DNA of 64,000 bases, from IMG/VR virus record IMGVR_UViG_3300049845_000008, positions 1 to 64,000 of that record. One strand, written 5' to 3'. This DNA is from a virus. Positions 21,834 to 30,992 of this stretch are shown one piece after another (the stretch's first letter is position 1; every line of letters begins with the position of its first letter). The notes beneath the pieces were generated by a model. It saw nothing but the letters and a program-made list of their open reading frames with translations, searched no databases and was not told where the DNA came from. The translations under genes were made by a program, and so were the position numbers.

Positions 21834-22421
21834 TTAAGCCGACTTCTGAGGAACAGCCGAGCGAGTGTCGTCACTCTCCCAATACTGGTACGAAAGGGTT
21901 ACTGAGAACTCTTCGACCGCATCGTTGCTGCCCCAATCAAGATCGATTGCTGCGAGGTCATTAGGGAACATACCAACGAAGCGATACTTCTTGATAGGCG
22001 TTCCACCAGCCTTCGAATACTGGTACACTTCTGCATCGACAGCGTAGGACGTTCCCGGCGTGAGTGGCGAAGTGCTGACTGCACCCGGCTCACGGAGGTT
22101 GGTCTTGTTGCCGTTGATACCACGGTGCCAACGTTCAAATGCGTTGCGGATCGTGAAGTCTTCGTCGTTGATGACTGTGACTGACCAATCAGCGAAGGTA
22201 CGGTTGCCTGCGACCTTGACTTCGCGACCGAAGTAAGGCACGGTGACTGCGCCCAAAGTCGAGCCGGGAAGCTGCGCGGTCTTCACGAAGAATCGTGAGA
22301 GTGCCGATGCTTGGCTTCCAAGCTGAACGAACGTTGGGAACTGCAACACAACTTCGAAGAGGTTGGGACGCGCACCATCGAACTGCATGGCTGTTCTGAA
22401 ATTGTCTACGTTAAATGACAT
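21834..22421 (-). CDS. 19: Tail tube protein gp19
   Basis: A 195-residue tube protein (T4 163) that polymerises as hexamer rings inside the sheath. Family signs are the N-terminal NLFEVVLQFPTFV, the FFVKTAQLPGSTLGAVTVPY loop, the central WSVTVINDEDF segment and the C-terminal FSVTLSYQYWE strand. It has its own late promoter (22450-22456) 29 bases upstream and a terminator after it, as expected for an abundant protein. The 182-residue protein at 14702-15250 looks like a distant relative with the same N-terminal and loop pattern. Confidence 0.9.
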   Translation of the reverse strand: MSFNVDNFRTAMQFDGARPNLFEVVLQFPTFVQLGSQASALSRFFVKTAQLPGSTLGAVTVPYFGREVKVAGNRTFADWSVTVINDEDFTIRNAFERWHRGINGNKTNLREPGAVSTSPLTPGTSYAVDAEVYQYSKAGGTPIKKYRFVGMFPNDLAAIDLDWGSNDAVEEFSVTLSYQYWESDDTRSAVPQKSA

Positions 22422-22449
22422 TTGTTTCTACTCCTGTGAGCCTGTTAGC

Positions 22450-22456
22450 TATTTAT
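22450..22456 (-). promoter_or_regulatory. Late promoter ATAAATA for gp19
   Basis: ATAAATA on the minus strand lies 29 bases upstream of ATG 22421. It ends at the first base of the gp18 stop codon. Confidence 0.7.
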
Positions 22457-24171
22457 CAGAACTTGCCGACGACTTCTTCAAAGGCGACACCCGTGCGGAC
22501 TGCGACGAAGTTCAACTGGATAAAGTTGATCGACTTAGCAGGCTTGACGTAGATATCACCAATGAACTCGTTACGGTCAATGACTTCTGCGGTGTTGTTG
22601 GTTTCGTCGCAGACTACGCGATAGTCGTAGATACCACGGCGACCCTGAACGGTACGCAGGAATGGCTCAACCAAGTTCACGAACTGTGCGCGAGTGAATT
22701 CATCGTTGAACTCAAACAGCGAGGAACGTGCGGCTTTCGCAATGCTCTTCTCAAGAACGATGAACAGACGGCGAACGTTGATTCGGTCGAATGCGCTTGG
22801 GCGTCCGAGAAGCGTCTTGTCACCATAGAGAAGTGTGCCTTCACCGGGATTCGAAATGACAGGGTTAATGCCATTCTTGTATAGCTCGTCGCGGTTAGCC
22901 TTGTTAGGGCTGTAGGCTAGCTTGATGACGTTCTTGATCTGTCCGCGAGTCAGACCCGCAGGCGAGAACCAAGGGTCACGATCCGTGTCGGTGCGTGCGC
23001 ATAGACCGGCGATATCGCCGTTCAGTGGAATCCAACGGTACGTATCGTTGTACTTGTCGTACATGTACTTCCAACCAGAGTCCATGACTACGTAGGAAGA
23101 CGAGAGGTTCGACAGTGCATTGTTACGGTAGTTGATGACAGCCGTGGTTGCGTCCGAAGCCTGTACGTTTGCGAGTGCAGGCGAGAGGAACAACACTGCG
23201 TCCTTACGGTTCTCAACGGTCGAAGCAGCCGACAGTGCCACAGTCTGTGAGTGTCCTGCACCCATGACTAGGGAAACGTCGATCTTCTCAGCGTTACCGA
23301 TCAGGTCATAGCCGCGAATAACGTCACCATCGGTGAGGGTGATATCCGAGCCATTCGTGAACGTGTAATCATTCTGAGTGTTGTCGTTCTTCGTGGTCTG
23401 GTAGGAAGAGGTTGCGTTAGCGACCGTGTTCCAGTTATCGACAACCGTTCCGGATGCCTGTAGAGGCAGACCGGTGATGAGGATGTACTTCGACTTACGG
23501 AAGATTACGTCCTTCCAGTAGATCGATTCGCCCTGCTCGTTCTTGGCATTCGTAGCCTTGGAGAGATTTGCGAACTTCTCAAGTACCGTGTTAGCAACAC
23601 CCGTGATGGAGCCGTCTTCGTCCACAACGACAAGGTGCAATTCGTCGTTAGCCGTTGCGTTGCCGAAGGAGCTAGACACAAAGTAGGAAGTGCCGGGTGC
23701 CTTATCGAACAGGCTACCGTATGCCCAAGTTCCGAGCGAAGTGTTCGCTAGAAGACTGAGCTTGAGGGTGTTGCCCTTACCACCGGGATAGCGTGCGATT
23801 GCTACCGAGTTGGTAATCGTGTTGAGGGATGAATTAGCTTCATACGCTTCTTCGTTAGGGCAGTACACAGCCGTCATGACACCCGTGTTGGCGTATGCGT
23901 TACGCGAACCGGTGTTTGCTGTACGGACAACGCGGAGGTCGCCTGCGTAAGCAAGGAAGCTTGCTGCGGTGAAGAAGGTCGGTGCGGAGTTGGTCGATGG
24001 CTTACCAAACGTCGAGGCTAGCTCGTTTTCATTGGTAATTTGGCGAACGGACTCAACCGGACCCCAATCGAACGGACCCGCGACGGCTCCCGAAGAAGTC
24101 GATACGGCAGGGATTACCGTAGTTAGATCAATTTCGGAAGTGTTGATGCCGGGAGATACTTGAAATGTCAT
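22456..24171 (-). CDS. 18: Tail sheath protein gp18
   Basis: A 571-residue contractile sheath protein (T4 659). It shows the family N terminus FQVSPGINTSEIDLTTVIPA, with the conserved GVxTSEIDLT signature, a variable central part that faces outward, and the well-conserved C terminus RRLFIVLEKSIAKAARSSLF, LVEPFLRTVQGRRGIYDYRV and the VKPAKSINFIQLNF strand that joins adjacent sheath subunits. It is shorter than T4 in the outer domains. A late promoter sits 41 bases upstream. Confidence 0.95.
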   Translation of the reverse strand: MTFQVSPGINTSEIDLTTVIPAVSTSSGAVAGPFDWGPVESVRQITNENELASTFGKPSTNSAPTFFTAASFLAYAGDLRVVRTANTGSRNAYANTGVMTAVYCPNEEAYEANSSLNTITNSVAIARYPGGKGNTLKLSLLANTSLGTWAYGSLFDKAPGTSYFVSSSFGNATANDELHLVVVDEDGSITGVANTVLEKFANLSKATNAKNEQGESIYWKDVIFRKSKYILITGLPLQASGTVVDNWNTVANATSSYQTTKNDNTQNDYTFTNGSDITLTDGDVIRGYDLIGNAEKIDVSLVMGAGHSQTVALSAASTVENRKDAVLFLSPALANVQASDATTAVINYRNNALSNLSSSYVVMDSGWKYMYDKYNDTYRWIPLNGDIAGLCARTDTDRDPWFSPAGLTRGQIKNVIKLAYSPNKANRDELYKNGINPVISNPGEGTLLYGDKTLLGRPSAFDRINVRRLFIVLEKSIAKAARSSLFEFNDEFTRAQFVNLVEPFLRTVQGRRGIYDYRVVCDETNNTAEVIDRNEFIGDIYVKPAKSINFIQLNFVAVRTGVAFEEVVGKF

Positions 24172-24211
24172 GAGGGTCTACTCCTGATAAGAGGAATTCG
24201 GAATTGCTGAT

Positions 24212-24218
24212 TATTTAG
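24212..24218 (-). promoter_or_regulatory. Late promoter CTAAATA for gp18
   Basis: CTAAATA on the minus strand lies 41 bases upstream of ATG 24171 and just before the gp17 stop. Confidence 0.7.
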
Positions 24219-24223
24219 GTTTT

Positions 24224-25858
24224 CTAGTGGTTCACTATTTCCCATACACTACCCTCTTCGACGTATCTGGAATCGGCTGAATCCTGTCCGTCGTTGTATA
24301 GGGGTGATGGGAGCATTTGGTTGTCGATCTGTGCCATCTGTTCTCGGTAGAGCTTTTCCTTGATATTGGTGTTGCAAAGGTCCGAAAAGAACGGTTGGTT
24401 GGTCATCCAAGAAAACAGAACTAGGCACATTACGAGGTCATCGTTTGACCCCTCATCCGCTTCGTAACTGTTGCGCTTATTTATGAAAGTTGAGAGTTCC
24501 GAAATGATGTTGAAGTCTTGGAACGTCAACTGGTAGGACTCAATCAGGGACTTCATGAGGGAACAGCCGAGCCGCTTGACGCTCTTTGTGGTAATGATAC
24601 CACGGGCTGCACCGGTTCCACCCATTGCCCAAGACAGGACGACCTTGTTCTTGGATACCTGAGTGGAGAGGATGTTCTCATACTCGTAGTCATCGAACAG
24701 GGAGTCCACCACCTGTTGCCCGTTGTCGTTGATTTCGACCAGAGCATAGGCTTCGTTATACCACTTAGCCATCTTAGCGATAATGGAAGGGTACAGGATA
24801 GGACTAATATCGTTGTCCTTGTAGGTACAGACGACCCTATATGGAATCTCGGTTACATCGATAATCACGAATGCGGAATAGTCAAGCCCCTTTCCACGCG
24901 AAGTATCCGCGACGAGTACGTATTTCCGCCCCTTCTGAGGCTTCTCGTAGAAGCACAGCCCGACGATTCCTTCGAAGGTTTCAGGCTTGACAAACGCAAG
25001 AGTCTTCAAGACTCTTCCTGAAATTAGAGTTCCGGACGAGCCGTGGAACTCGCACTCCATTTCCTGCATGTATTTTTCGTCACCGAGGGCTTTCCGCTGC
25101 CGCTCTGCCCATTCTGCCGTGCGCCCCGGAACCGAACGCCAGTTGGCATCGATGGTCTTGAAGCCGTTGCGCCCTTCGATAGCGTCGATCCACATCTTGT
25201 AGTAGTGATTCATGCCGTTTGGCGTGGAGGATATGAGGATCTTGGCTGTCTCACCCGAGGTGATGGTTGGATAGACCGAGGTGAAGAACTCTTCGGCAAT
25301 GTTGTTTGGGACGAACGCGAATTCGTCCAGATACAGGAAGTTGATAGACCAACCACGGATGGCTGACGATGCGGTAGAGTCTGCAAGGACGCGGGACATG
25401 TTCTCTAGCTCAATGTCACCCTTGTTCCAGACGCGAACGCCTTGCTGAATCCAGTGAGGAAGCTCTTCATAGGCTACCTTGATACGGTTGAGGATTTCGC
25501 GAGCGGTCTTAGCTTTGTTGGCTAGAATAGCAACCGTCTTGGCTTCATGGAACAGGACGTACCAGAGAATGATACCCACGGTCAGCGTTGTCTTACCGAT
25601 CTGGCGACCGGCTTTGATGATGACCTGACGATTGTTGACGATGACCGGAACCGCATCTTTCTGGTATGGATACAGGTCGATGTTCACCAAACCCTTGTCC
25701 AGAGTGATGATCTTGACGTAGCGATTGATGAAGTATTCGGCGTCGGTGGCGCAGCGAACGTATTCGTTCACCTGATCCTGCGTCATCTTTTGTTGGACCC
25801 CTACCCTCTTTAGCTTTTTGTTGCCGAGGTAGGGGCGAAAGTCAATGATATCAACCAT
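24224..25858 (-). CDS. 17: Terminase large subunit gp17
   Basis: A 544-residue packaging motor (T4 610). The N-terminal ATPase shows the Q-motif region DLYPYQKDAV, Walker A GRQIGKTT (84-91), and Walker B NFLYLDEFAF with the catalytic Glu. The C-terminal RNase H-like nuclease begins at VLVADTSRGKGLDYSAFVII with the first catalytic Asp and continues to the late acidic residues in NSYEADEGSNDDLVM. It docks on gp20 and cuts concatemers. The start at 25858 overlaps the gp16 end by eight bases, as usual for this pair. All motifs are intact. Confidence 0.95.
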   Translation of the reverse strand: MVDIIDFRPYLGNKKLKRVGVQQKMTQDQVNEYVRCATDAEYFINRYVKIITLDKGLVNIDLYPYQKDAVPVIVNNRQVIIKAGRQIGKTTLTVGIILWYVLFHEAKTVAILANKAKTAREILNRIKVAYEELPHWIQQGVRVWNKGDIELENMSRVLADSTASSAIRGWSINFLYLDEFAFVPNNIAEEFFTSVYPTITSGETAKILISSTPNGMNHYYKMWIDAIEGRNGFKTIDANWRSVPGRTAEWAERQRKALGDEKYMQEMECEFHGSSGTLISGRVLKTLAFVKPETFEGIVGLCFYEKPQKGRKYVLVADTSRGKGLDYSAFVIIDVTEIPYRVVCTYKDNDISPILYPSIIAKMAKWYNEAYALVEINDNGQQVVDSLFDDYEYENILSTQVSKNKVVLSWAMGGTGAARGIITTKSVKRLGCSLMKSLIESYQLTFQDFNIISELSTFINKRNSYEADEGSNDDLVMCLVLFSWMTNQPFFSDLCNTNIKEKLYREQMAQIDNQMLPSPLYNDGQDSADSRYVEEGSVWEIVNH

Positions 25859-26285
25859 TCTTGATCTGCTTCAACAGGTCTGCGGTGGAGCCGGTGAATA
25901 CAGCCTTGTCAATGTTTACGGTCTGCTGAGTGGGCGCAGGACCGCCTTCTCTGCCGTCGAGCGCCTTCTTCTTTTCGTGCAAGATCATGAGCTTGTCTGC
26001 CATGTCGGACAGATTCTTGAGTAGCCCCGATGCGACTTCATACGCACGCGGATGCTGCGATTCCTTAGCCACCTTGAGGAGTTCTGGCAGTGCGTCCTGT
26101 CCTTGCTCTAGAAGGTCGCGATGAAGATTGCGAGTGTACTCATAGTCATATTCCACATCACGATTAGTGTCTGGAACCGGGTCCGACGCAACCACCACGG
26201 GATGCTCTTCCACCGGGACGACTTCATTCACAACCTCCGGAACGATTTCCAGAATGGTGTTGAGATTCTGTTCTACTTCACTCAT
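25851..26285 (-). CDS. 16: Terminase small subunit gp16
   Basis: A 144-residue small terminase (T4 164) that regulates gp17 ATPase and nuclease and helps recognise concatemers. It has an acidic, Val-rich disordered N terminus (1-45), then the oligomerisation helices (DYEYTRNLHRDLLEQGQDAL and the HPRAYEVASGLLKNLSDMAD helix) and a C-terminal tail ending VFTGSTADLLKQIKNG, typical of gp16 in phages of this group. It overlaps gp17 and adjoins gp15. Confidence 0.9.
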   Translation of the reverse strand: MSEVEQNLNTILEIVPEVVNEVVPVEEHPVVVASDPVPDTNRDVEYDYEYTRNLHRDLLEQGQDALPELLKVAKESQHPRAYEVASGLLKNLSDMADKLMILHEKKKALDGREGGPAPTQQTVNIDKAVFTGSTADLLKQIKNG

Positions 26286-27298
26286 TACATGTACTCTGTG
26301 ATATTGGTGGAGAAGCCAAACGCTTCTTCGATACTGTTGGCAGTGTTAGGAATTGGCTCGACTGTGATGTTGACTAACTGGTTTGGATCCGTGGAATAGG
26401 ACACCACGTTATATCTAGCTCCCGAAGCAGCGCCCACCAGAATAGTATTCGGACGGAAGGTGCCATTGGTATCGTAGACGATCATGGTGTTCGAAGTCTC
26501 ATTCCAATTACGAACATAGGCGGTGGCTGTGGCTTCTGAAACGTCCGGTCCCTGATAGACCAGTTCGTTGTACTTGTAGGTTCCGCAATCCGTATTCGCC
26601 ACGGACGGAGCAAGCACAATCTCACGCAATGGATTAGTCTCAAAGGTGGCATCGTACACGTTCGCGGTGGCTTTCTTGATAGGGCGAATGTCTGCGATAG
26701 GTCCGAAGAGATAGCCCTTTGCGGTGAAGTTCAGCGTCCAGATGATGCTTCGCGTAGACTCAGGATCACCTTCATGCGAGTCATCGTAGGTAATGGAGTT
26801 GAACACAATCGGAACGTCGAGTTTCATGTCGTTGATGCCGACGAAATCCAGAGTCACGGTGTAGTCGGGCGTGAAGTAGGGAAGAATTTGCTCGACCAAC
26901 TGTGCACCGTCTTCCGTGTTACGCACGAAGATGTACAGGTTGAAGTCGAAGTTGTATGGAGTGTAGCGTGCTTTCTTCAAGCCGAGAGGAAGCCCCTCTG
27001 CGAACTGCTCTGAGAAGTTGCTGACCTTGCGCAGCGGATCATACGAGATACCGTTCATTTCGAATGCCATGCGCGGCAGCGTGAGGTTCATTGGATTCAC
27101 GAAGTCGGGTGAACTGCTGATGCGCATGTAGAACTTTTCCTTCGATGCGTACATCAGAGGAACCGTGACACGCTCAATCTCAATGTCCGAGTTGGTGGAC
27201 TGATCGTAGCGCACAAGCCGCATGTCATTGAACAGCGATCCGAAAGCCACTACGAGCTTACGAATGATGCGATGATAGTAGTGAGTTTGTGCGAGCAT
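26285..27298 (-). CDS. 15: Tail sheath stabiliser gp15
   Basis: A 337-residue protein of the gp15 family (T4 272). It forms the hexameric ring at the head-proximal end of the tail, joining sheath and tube and binding the neck. Family signs: the N-terminal HYYHRIIRKLVVAFGSLFND, FARG-like central strands and an IWTLNFTAKGYLFGPI segment. The C-terminal about 80 residues (from about 255) are an extension rich in Thr/Asn, not in T4. It overlaps the gp14 stop. Confidence 0.9.
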   Translation of the reverse strand: MLAQTHYYHRIIRKLVVAFGSLFNDMRLVRYDQSTNSDIEIERVTVPLMYASKEKFYMRISSSPDFVNPMNLTLPRMAFEMNGISYDPLRKVSNFSEQFAEGLPLGLKKARYTPYNFDFNLYIFVRNTEDGAQLVEQILPYFTPDYTVTLDFVGINDMKLDVPIVFNSITYDDSHEGDPESTRSIIWTLNFTAKGYLFGPIADIRPIKKATANVYDATFETNPLREIVLAPSVANTDCGTYKYNELVYQGPDVSEATATAYVRNWNETSNTMIVYDTNGTFRPNTILVGAASGARYNVVSYSTDPNQLVNITVEPIPNTANSIEEAFGFSTNITEYM

Positions 27299-28170
27299 TA
27301 TGGGCTACCAAATGGATTAGACTCAGAGAAGTCGAGGTAGTTGTTGGCTTCCTCTTCGATGATTTCGTTGTCGCCAATCTCACCCTGCGGAATCGTCGCA
27401 TTGTAGAGAACGTTGTAGTCGGTCAGTGTGGCTGTCGCATTGGAGGTTAGACCAGTGATGACACCGTTAGCCACGAACTCGCCACGGATATTGCGCAGCC
27501 GCAGAATACCTTCCGGACGATCATACTTCACCACGATGCCAAAGATATTGGATCCGGTGTTCGCACCTTGGAATGCAACCTCACCGCGTTCGAAAGAAGC
27601 GGTCGAAGTTGGAGCCACGTTGTATTGTAGCGAAAGCGCGGATTCGTCACCCATGAGGTCAATCTCTTCGATGCCTGTGTTGATGAACTCGCCGTTGTAC
27701 TTGAAGGTTTCAAGCGAGAGAACATACATGTAAGGAATGACCTTGCCCAACTGATAGAACGATGCGTCCTTTTCCACGAATCTAATTTCCATTAGCTTTC
27801 GCTGAGTCGGCATGAAGATCAGGTCGCCTTCCTTTGGCAGCACGCGCAGGGAAGTCGGCACGTACTTTTCGAACGTGCGACGAGCCATAGCCAATCGTGC
27901 GGTCTTTTCGATCTGCAAACCGAACTTGGAGAAGAATTCCTGCTGTCCACCGAAGTCCTGAAACGTTTCAAGGTACATGTCGATCTTGATGGCTTGATCG
28001 TAATACTTGACCGGATCATCACCAAACAGGGAGTCGAGAATGCCCTGCGAAGTGCGCGGCAGATAGTATACGTCGATGCCATGATTGCGAATGCTCTCAA
28101 TGACAAGATCCTCAAGGAGCATCTGCTCCCGAGTGGCGTTCTGATTGTTGAAATAGACGCTAGTAGGCAT
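27298..28170 (-). CDS. 14: Neck protein gp14
   Basis: A 290-residue neck/head-completion protein (T4 gp14 has 256). With gp13 it closes the head after packaging and offers the attachment surface for the tail. The N-terminal NNQNATREQMLLEDLVIESI and LPRTSQGILDSLFGDDP segments are typical; the C terminus is a beta domain with Asn/Thr-rich strands. It starts three bases after the gp13 stop and overlaps gp15 by one base. Confidence 0.9.
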   Translation of the reverse strand: MPTSVYFNNQNATREQMLLEDLVIESIRNHGIDVYYLPRTSQGILDSLFGDDPVKYYDQAIKIDMYLETFQDFGGQQEFFSKFGLQIEKTARLAMARRTFEKYVPTSLRVLPKEGDLIFMPTQRKLMEIRFVEKDASFYQLGKVIPYMYVLSLETFKYNGEFINTGIEEIDLMGDESALSLQYNVAPTSTASFERGEVAFQGANTGSNIFGIVVKYDRPEGILRLRNIRGEFVANGVITGLTSNATATLTDYNVLYNATIPQGEIGDNEIIEEEANNYLDFSESNPFGSP

Positions 28171-28173
28171 GGC

Positions 28174-28998
28174 TTATCCTACGAGAAAATCTGGTGGCAT
28201 TTCCCATGTGCTTCGAAGTTGTTCTTCTAGGCGAATGATATCGGCTACAGCCTCTTCGTAGATGCCTTGCCCGTTGATGATCATACCTCCCGGCAATGTG
28301 TAGTTACCGTACTTCTTCATGTTCTCGCCCCACTGCTTCTTGATAAGCTGCGTAGAGTATTCCTTGAGCCACTCGTCGTTGTAGACCTTGGGGAAGTCCA
28401 CGGGTTCGATGACGCGGGTGCATTCGATCATGAGGTAGGTGTCAGCCGGAACTTCTGGCGCATTCCAGTGCATATCGATGTAGAGCCTGCCCATGTGCTT
28501 GCTGAACCGAATCGGGTTCTGCCCGATAAGAATCATTTCCAACATGCGAATGTGGGTACGGGCAATCCAGTAATACTGGTAGGATGAACTGGTGAATTCG
28601 TAGAGTTCGTTCAGGCGCAACTGGTAGTTCAGGTCAAAGATATTGAAATTAGCACTAGAGCCGCCACCCGAAATGACTTCGCCGGTCAGAGGGAAGATGC
28701 GATTAACACCGACAACCCCTTCTGGCAGCGGAACCCAACCGTAACTGGAATTAGCGACTGTCGAGTTAGCCGAGGTCGCAGAAGCCACGTTGCTGCCGTT
28801 CGCCAACATGTCCGCAGTCATCTTGATGGCTAGGTAGTCGGGGAAGGTCGCATCGTAGTGGAACTGGACGTACTTCTGCAACGCATCGTCAATCCGGTCA
28901 TCGACCTGATCTTCGTCTACGTTAATGTCAATGACTGGAAAGCCTAGCTTGCGTAGGCAGTAGTCCTTGAGTGATGCTTTGTCGGTTGGTTTTGCCAT
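28174..28998 (-). CDS. 13: Neck protein gp13
   Basis: A 274-residue neck protein (T4 309). Recognisable by the N-terminal LKDYCLRKLGFPVIDINVDED, followed by DDALQKYVQFHYDATF, and the C-terminal YSTQLIKKQWGENMKKYGN. It binds gp14 to seal the portal. The upstream late promoter CTAAATA (29038-29044) lies 40 bases before the ATG and overlaps the stop of the first sulfotransferase-like gene. So gp13 begins a separate late unit from the fibre cassette. Confidence 0.9.
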   Translation of the reverse strand: MAKPTDKASLKDYCLRKLGFPVIDINVDEDQVDDRIDDALQKYVQFHYDATFPDYLAIKMTADMLANGSNVASATSANSTVANSSYGWVPLPEGVVGVNRIFPLTGEVISGGGSSANFNIFDLNYQLRLNELYEFTSSSYQYYWIARTHIRMLEMILIGQNPIRFSKHMGRLYIDMHWNAPEVPADTYLMIECTRVIEPVDFPKVYNDEWLKEYSTQLIKKQWGENMKKYGNYTLPGGMIINGQGIYEEAVADIIRLEEQLRSTWEMPPDFLVG

Positions 28999-29037
28999 CG
29001 GGTTCTGTCCCTGTGGATGCTGTGAGGTGTGGTGAAT

Positions 29038-29044
29038 TATTTAG
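29038..29044 (-). promoter_or_regulatory. Late promoter CTAAATA for gp13 and downstream
   Basis: CTAAATA on the minus strand lies 40 bases upstream of ATG 28998. It covers the stop codon of the sulfotransferase-like gene at 29041. Confidence 0.7.
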
Positions 29045-29694
29045 GCAAACTTGATGCCCCTACTCTCAAGGAATCGGTAGTCTTCCTCAAGGTAGTCCCG
29101 AATCTCAGCCTCTTCGTGCGGGGCGAGCGCATCCCGATCCGGCAGGGTGATGGAATCGTTGATTTTGGGAATCGGCATGGGATTATCCACCCCGAGTTGA
29201 GTCAGAATCTTCGAAACCTCGTTTTGGTAGTCTTCGAAGTTCAACGGAATGACGGGACCGGAGAGCCATGGCTTGTGGGTTTTGCCATAGGGACCGCGCT
29301 CCATATGCATCTTAAGCTTGCGAAACACTTCGATCATGGGAATACAGTCACACATTTGCCTCATTTCGTGCTTCTCCCATTCCCAATAGTTCTCCTGAGA
29401 GGTATAGGATGCAGGTAAATAGCTACCATAGAATGCACGAAAGAACTTGGCGTGGTGTCGTCCGCGCCGCAGATAGTTCATGATGGAGATACACCGGTCA
29501 AGCGGATTCCGATAGAATGCGTAACATGTGTACTCATTCAAATTAGGGTATTCTTTCATTTCCTCGTATCTGGTATGAGCCTCGTCACACACGGCTAGTG
29601 GAATACCCAAACCGGCAACCGCCGTTCGAAGTGCCTTGCTTCCGGTCCTAGGTGTGAAGAAAACCATGACCTTTCTTTCAGTGGAAAGTATCAT
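29041..29694 (-). CDS. Sulfotransferase-like protein 1 (217 aa)
   Basis: A 217-residue protein with the sulfotransferase layout. An N-terminal strand and loop TPRTGSKAL (14-22) correspond to the 5'-phosphosulfate loop, which binds PAPS. YRNPLDRCIS (61-70) corresponds to the 3'-phosphate site, with Arg and Ser at the usual places. The C terminus EEDYRFLESRGIKFA is shared with two other genes in this cluster. The family transfers sulfate from PAPS to hydroxyl or amino groups of glycans, proteins or small molecules. It is the last gene of the fibre operon and overlaps the zinc-peptidase-like gene by ATGA. Substrate unknown. Confidence 0.72.
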   Translation of the reverse strand: MILSTERKVMVFFTPRTGSKALRTAVAGLGIPLAVCDEAHTRYEEMKEYPNLNEYTCYAFYRNPLDRCISIMNYLRRGRHHAKFFRAFYGSYLPASYTSQENYWEWEKHEMRQMCDCIPMIEVFRKLKMHMERGPYGKTHKPWLSGPVIPLNFEDYQNEVSKILTQLGVDNPMPIPKINDSITLPDRDALAPHEEAEIRDYLEEDYRFLESRGIKFA

Positions 29695-29990
29695 TGCCCA
29701 TCTTTCAACTTGCGTTCTTCGTCTGTCAGAGGAATGGTTTCCATCAGATCAGCCGCGATTTCATACTTGTTGCCCTTGTAGCCGTGGCGAATGGATTCCC
29801 ACAGGTACGAGAGGTAGAACTTGAACCAACCCTCTTCTTCGACCTGATAGATATGTTCTAGCTCATGGCGGAATAGGCGATCCGTGACTTCCTCTCGCGT
29901 GCGCTTGAAGAAGATGAATGGGTAGATGGTGATGCCGCCGATCCACGTTTTGCGGAGCGGAAGAAAGTGATAGACGATTCTGATTTTCAT
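29691..29990 (-). CDS. Small HExxH zincin-like protein (99 aa)
   Basis: A 99-residue protein with HELEH (42-46), a metallopeptidase-type HExxH, and about 30 residues later NKYEIAAD, whose Glu77 is placed like a third zinc ligand (gluzincin-like Y/N-x-E-x-A). The N-terminal FFKRTREEVTDRLFRHEL and the aromatic segment WFKFYLSYLWES after the motif resemble minimal phage and bacterial peptidases of the DUF4157 or M48-like type. It lies between two sulfotransferase-like genes in the fibre operon. It might process a fibre or act in host entry. Enzyme activity is not proven. Confidence 0.6.
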   Translation of the reverse strand: MKIRIVYHFLPLRKTWIGGITIYPFIFFKRTREEVTDRLFRHELEHIYQVEEEGWFKFYLSYLWESIRHGYKGNKYEIAADLMETIPLTDEERKLKDGQ

Positions 29991-29994
29991 TTTG

Positions 29995-30552
29995 TTATAC
30001 CTTGAAGGTGATGCCTCTTGATTCGAAAAACTCGTAGTCCTGCTTGTAGAATTCCTTTATGTACGTCACTTCTTCGGGAGTCAGGTCATTGACCGTTCTC
30101 CTGTTGTCACTGGCATTCAGCCTAGGAATGTGAATGTTGTCTGGTATGCCAACGATGCGCAACACCTTTCTCATTTCGTTTTCGAAGTCGGCGTAGTCTA
30201 GCAGGTTGACCTTCACCTCCTCCGGATTGAGCCACCGCACCTGCGGCACAAAGTAACCATACTTAGAAACATACTCCATGACGTTGCTGACTGGAACCAT
30301 GTGTGAATACTTCCTGTAGTTGAATGCCATGAAGGACAGAAACTTCTCCACCGGTTCCCGATAGAACGCATAGACCTGATATTCATCAACATTTGGAATA
30401 TCGAGTTGTTTGATGCTAGGGTGATTGGTCTGATTCTCTGTATAGATCTTATCGATTTTACCATGATCCAGTAGAATCTGTCGCAATGTATGCGTACCCG
30501 TCTTGTGTGGGTAGAGGATAATGACTTTCTTTTTGGTGTCTACGTATGCCAT
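29995..30552 (-). CDS. Sulfotransferase-like protein 2 (185 aa)
   Basis: A 185-residue paralogue of the other two: YPHKTGTHTL (14-23) as 5'-phosphosulfate loop, YREPVEKFLS (64-73) as 3'-phosphate site, and the shared end YKQDYEFFESRGITF. The KTGT loop is the canonical form seen in many bacterial sulfotransferases. Shorter than ST1 and ST3 because the middle loop is reduced. Its start shares a base with the stop of the 146-residue structural gene (TAATG). Catalytic competence is plausible from the loops; the acceptor cannot be read. Confidence 0.72.
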   Translation of the reverse strand: MAYVDTKKKVIILYPHKTGTHTLRQILLDHGKIDKIYTENQTNHPSIKQLDIPNVDEYQVYAFYREPVEKFLSFMAFNYRKYSHMVPVSNVMEYVSKYGYFVPQVRWLNPEEVKVNLLDYADFENEMRKVLRIVGIPDNIHIPRLNASDNRRTVNDLTPEEVTYIKEFYKQDYEFFESRGITFKV

Positions 30553-30992
30553 TATTTTTCTGCCGTAGCTGACATGGTATGAGTACCAGTTGCAATAAGA
30601 ACACTGTTTGAGGTGTACCGAATTTCGACAGTGAGTGTTGCATCAAGAGTACCTGCGTTCTGTTGGTCGATTGAATAGCTTCTATCAGTTGCCATACCGA
30701 TCCATGTGTTGTTTGCCCACCCTGCTGAGAATGTTGGAACTGTCGTTCCAGAAGTAAACGTGGCTCTCAACTGATAATCAGCCGAAGCACCCGCCAATCT
30801 CCACGCATAGGAAGAGGCTCCCGTGGTACCAAATACTTGACATGTTCCGTTTGCCCAATGCCAAATAGAAGCATTGGACGAATCTAAACCAGAATCAGCC
30901 ACAGTCTTGTTCTGAACCTGCGCGTCAAGCACAGGCGGTGCAGCCGCCGCTTGCGCGTTGCCATAGGATAGGAGAATGTTGCGAATGCTCAT
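30552..30992 (-). CDS. Virion structural domain protein (146 aa), paralogous to the Hint protein N-domain
   Basis: A 146-residue beta-rich protein with Trp-containing strands (ASIWHWANGT, SAGWANNTWIGM) and a C terminus TSNSVLIATGTHTMSATAEK. It aligns loosely with residues 35-147 of the protein at 31981-32814: both have the pattern ANxTWI..D..., VRIxxxL/VLIxxxx..SA. The domain is probably a tail-fibre or receptor-binding module. It lies between two sulfotransferase-like genes, overlapping both. It may be a partner, substrate or structural carrier. Not identifiable by family name. Confidence 0.55.
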   Translation of the reverse strand: MSIRNILLSYGNAQAAAAPPVLDAQVQNKTVADSGLDSSNASIWHWANGTCQVFGTTGASSYAWRLAGASADYQLRATFTSGTTVPTFSAGWANNTWIGMATDRSYSIDQQNAGTLDATLTVEIRYTSNSVLIATGTHTMSATAEK

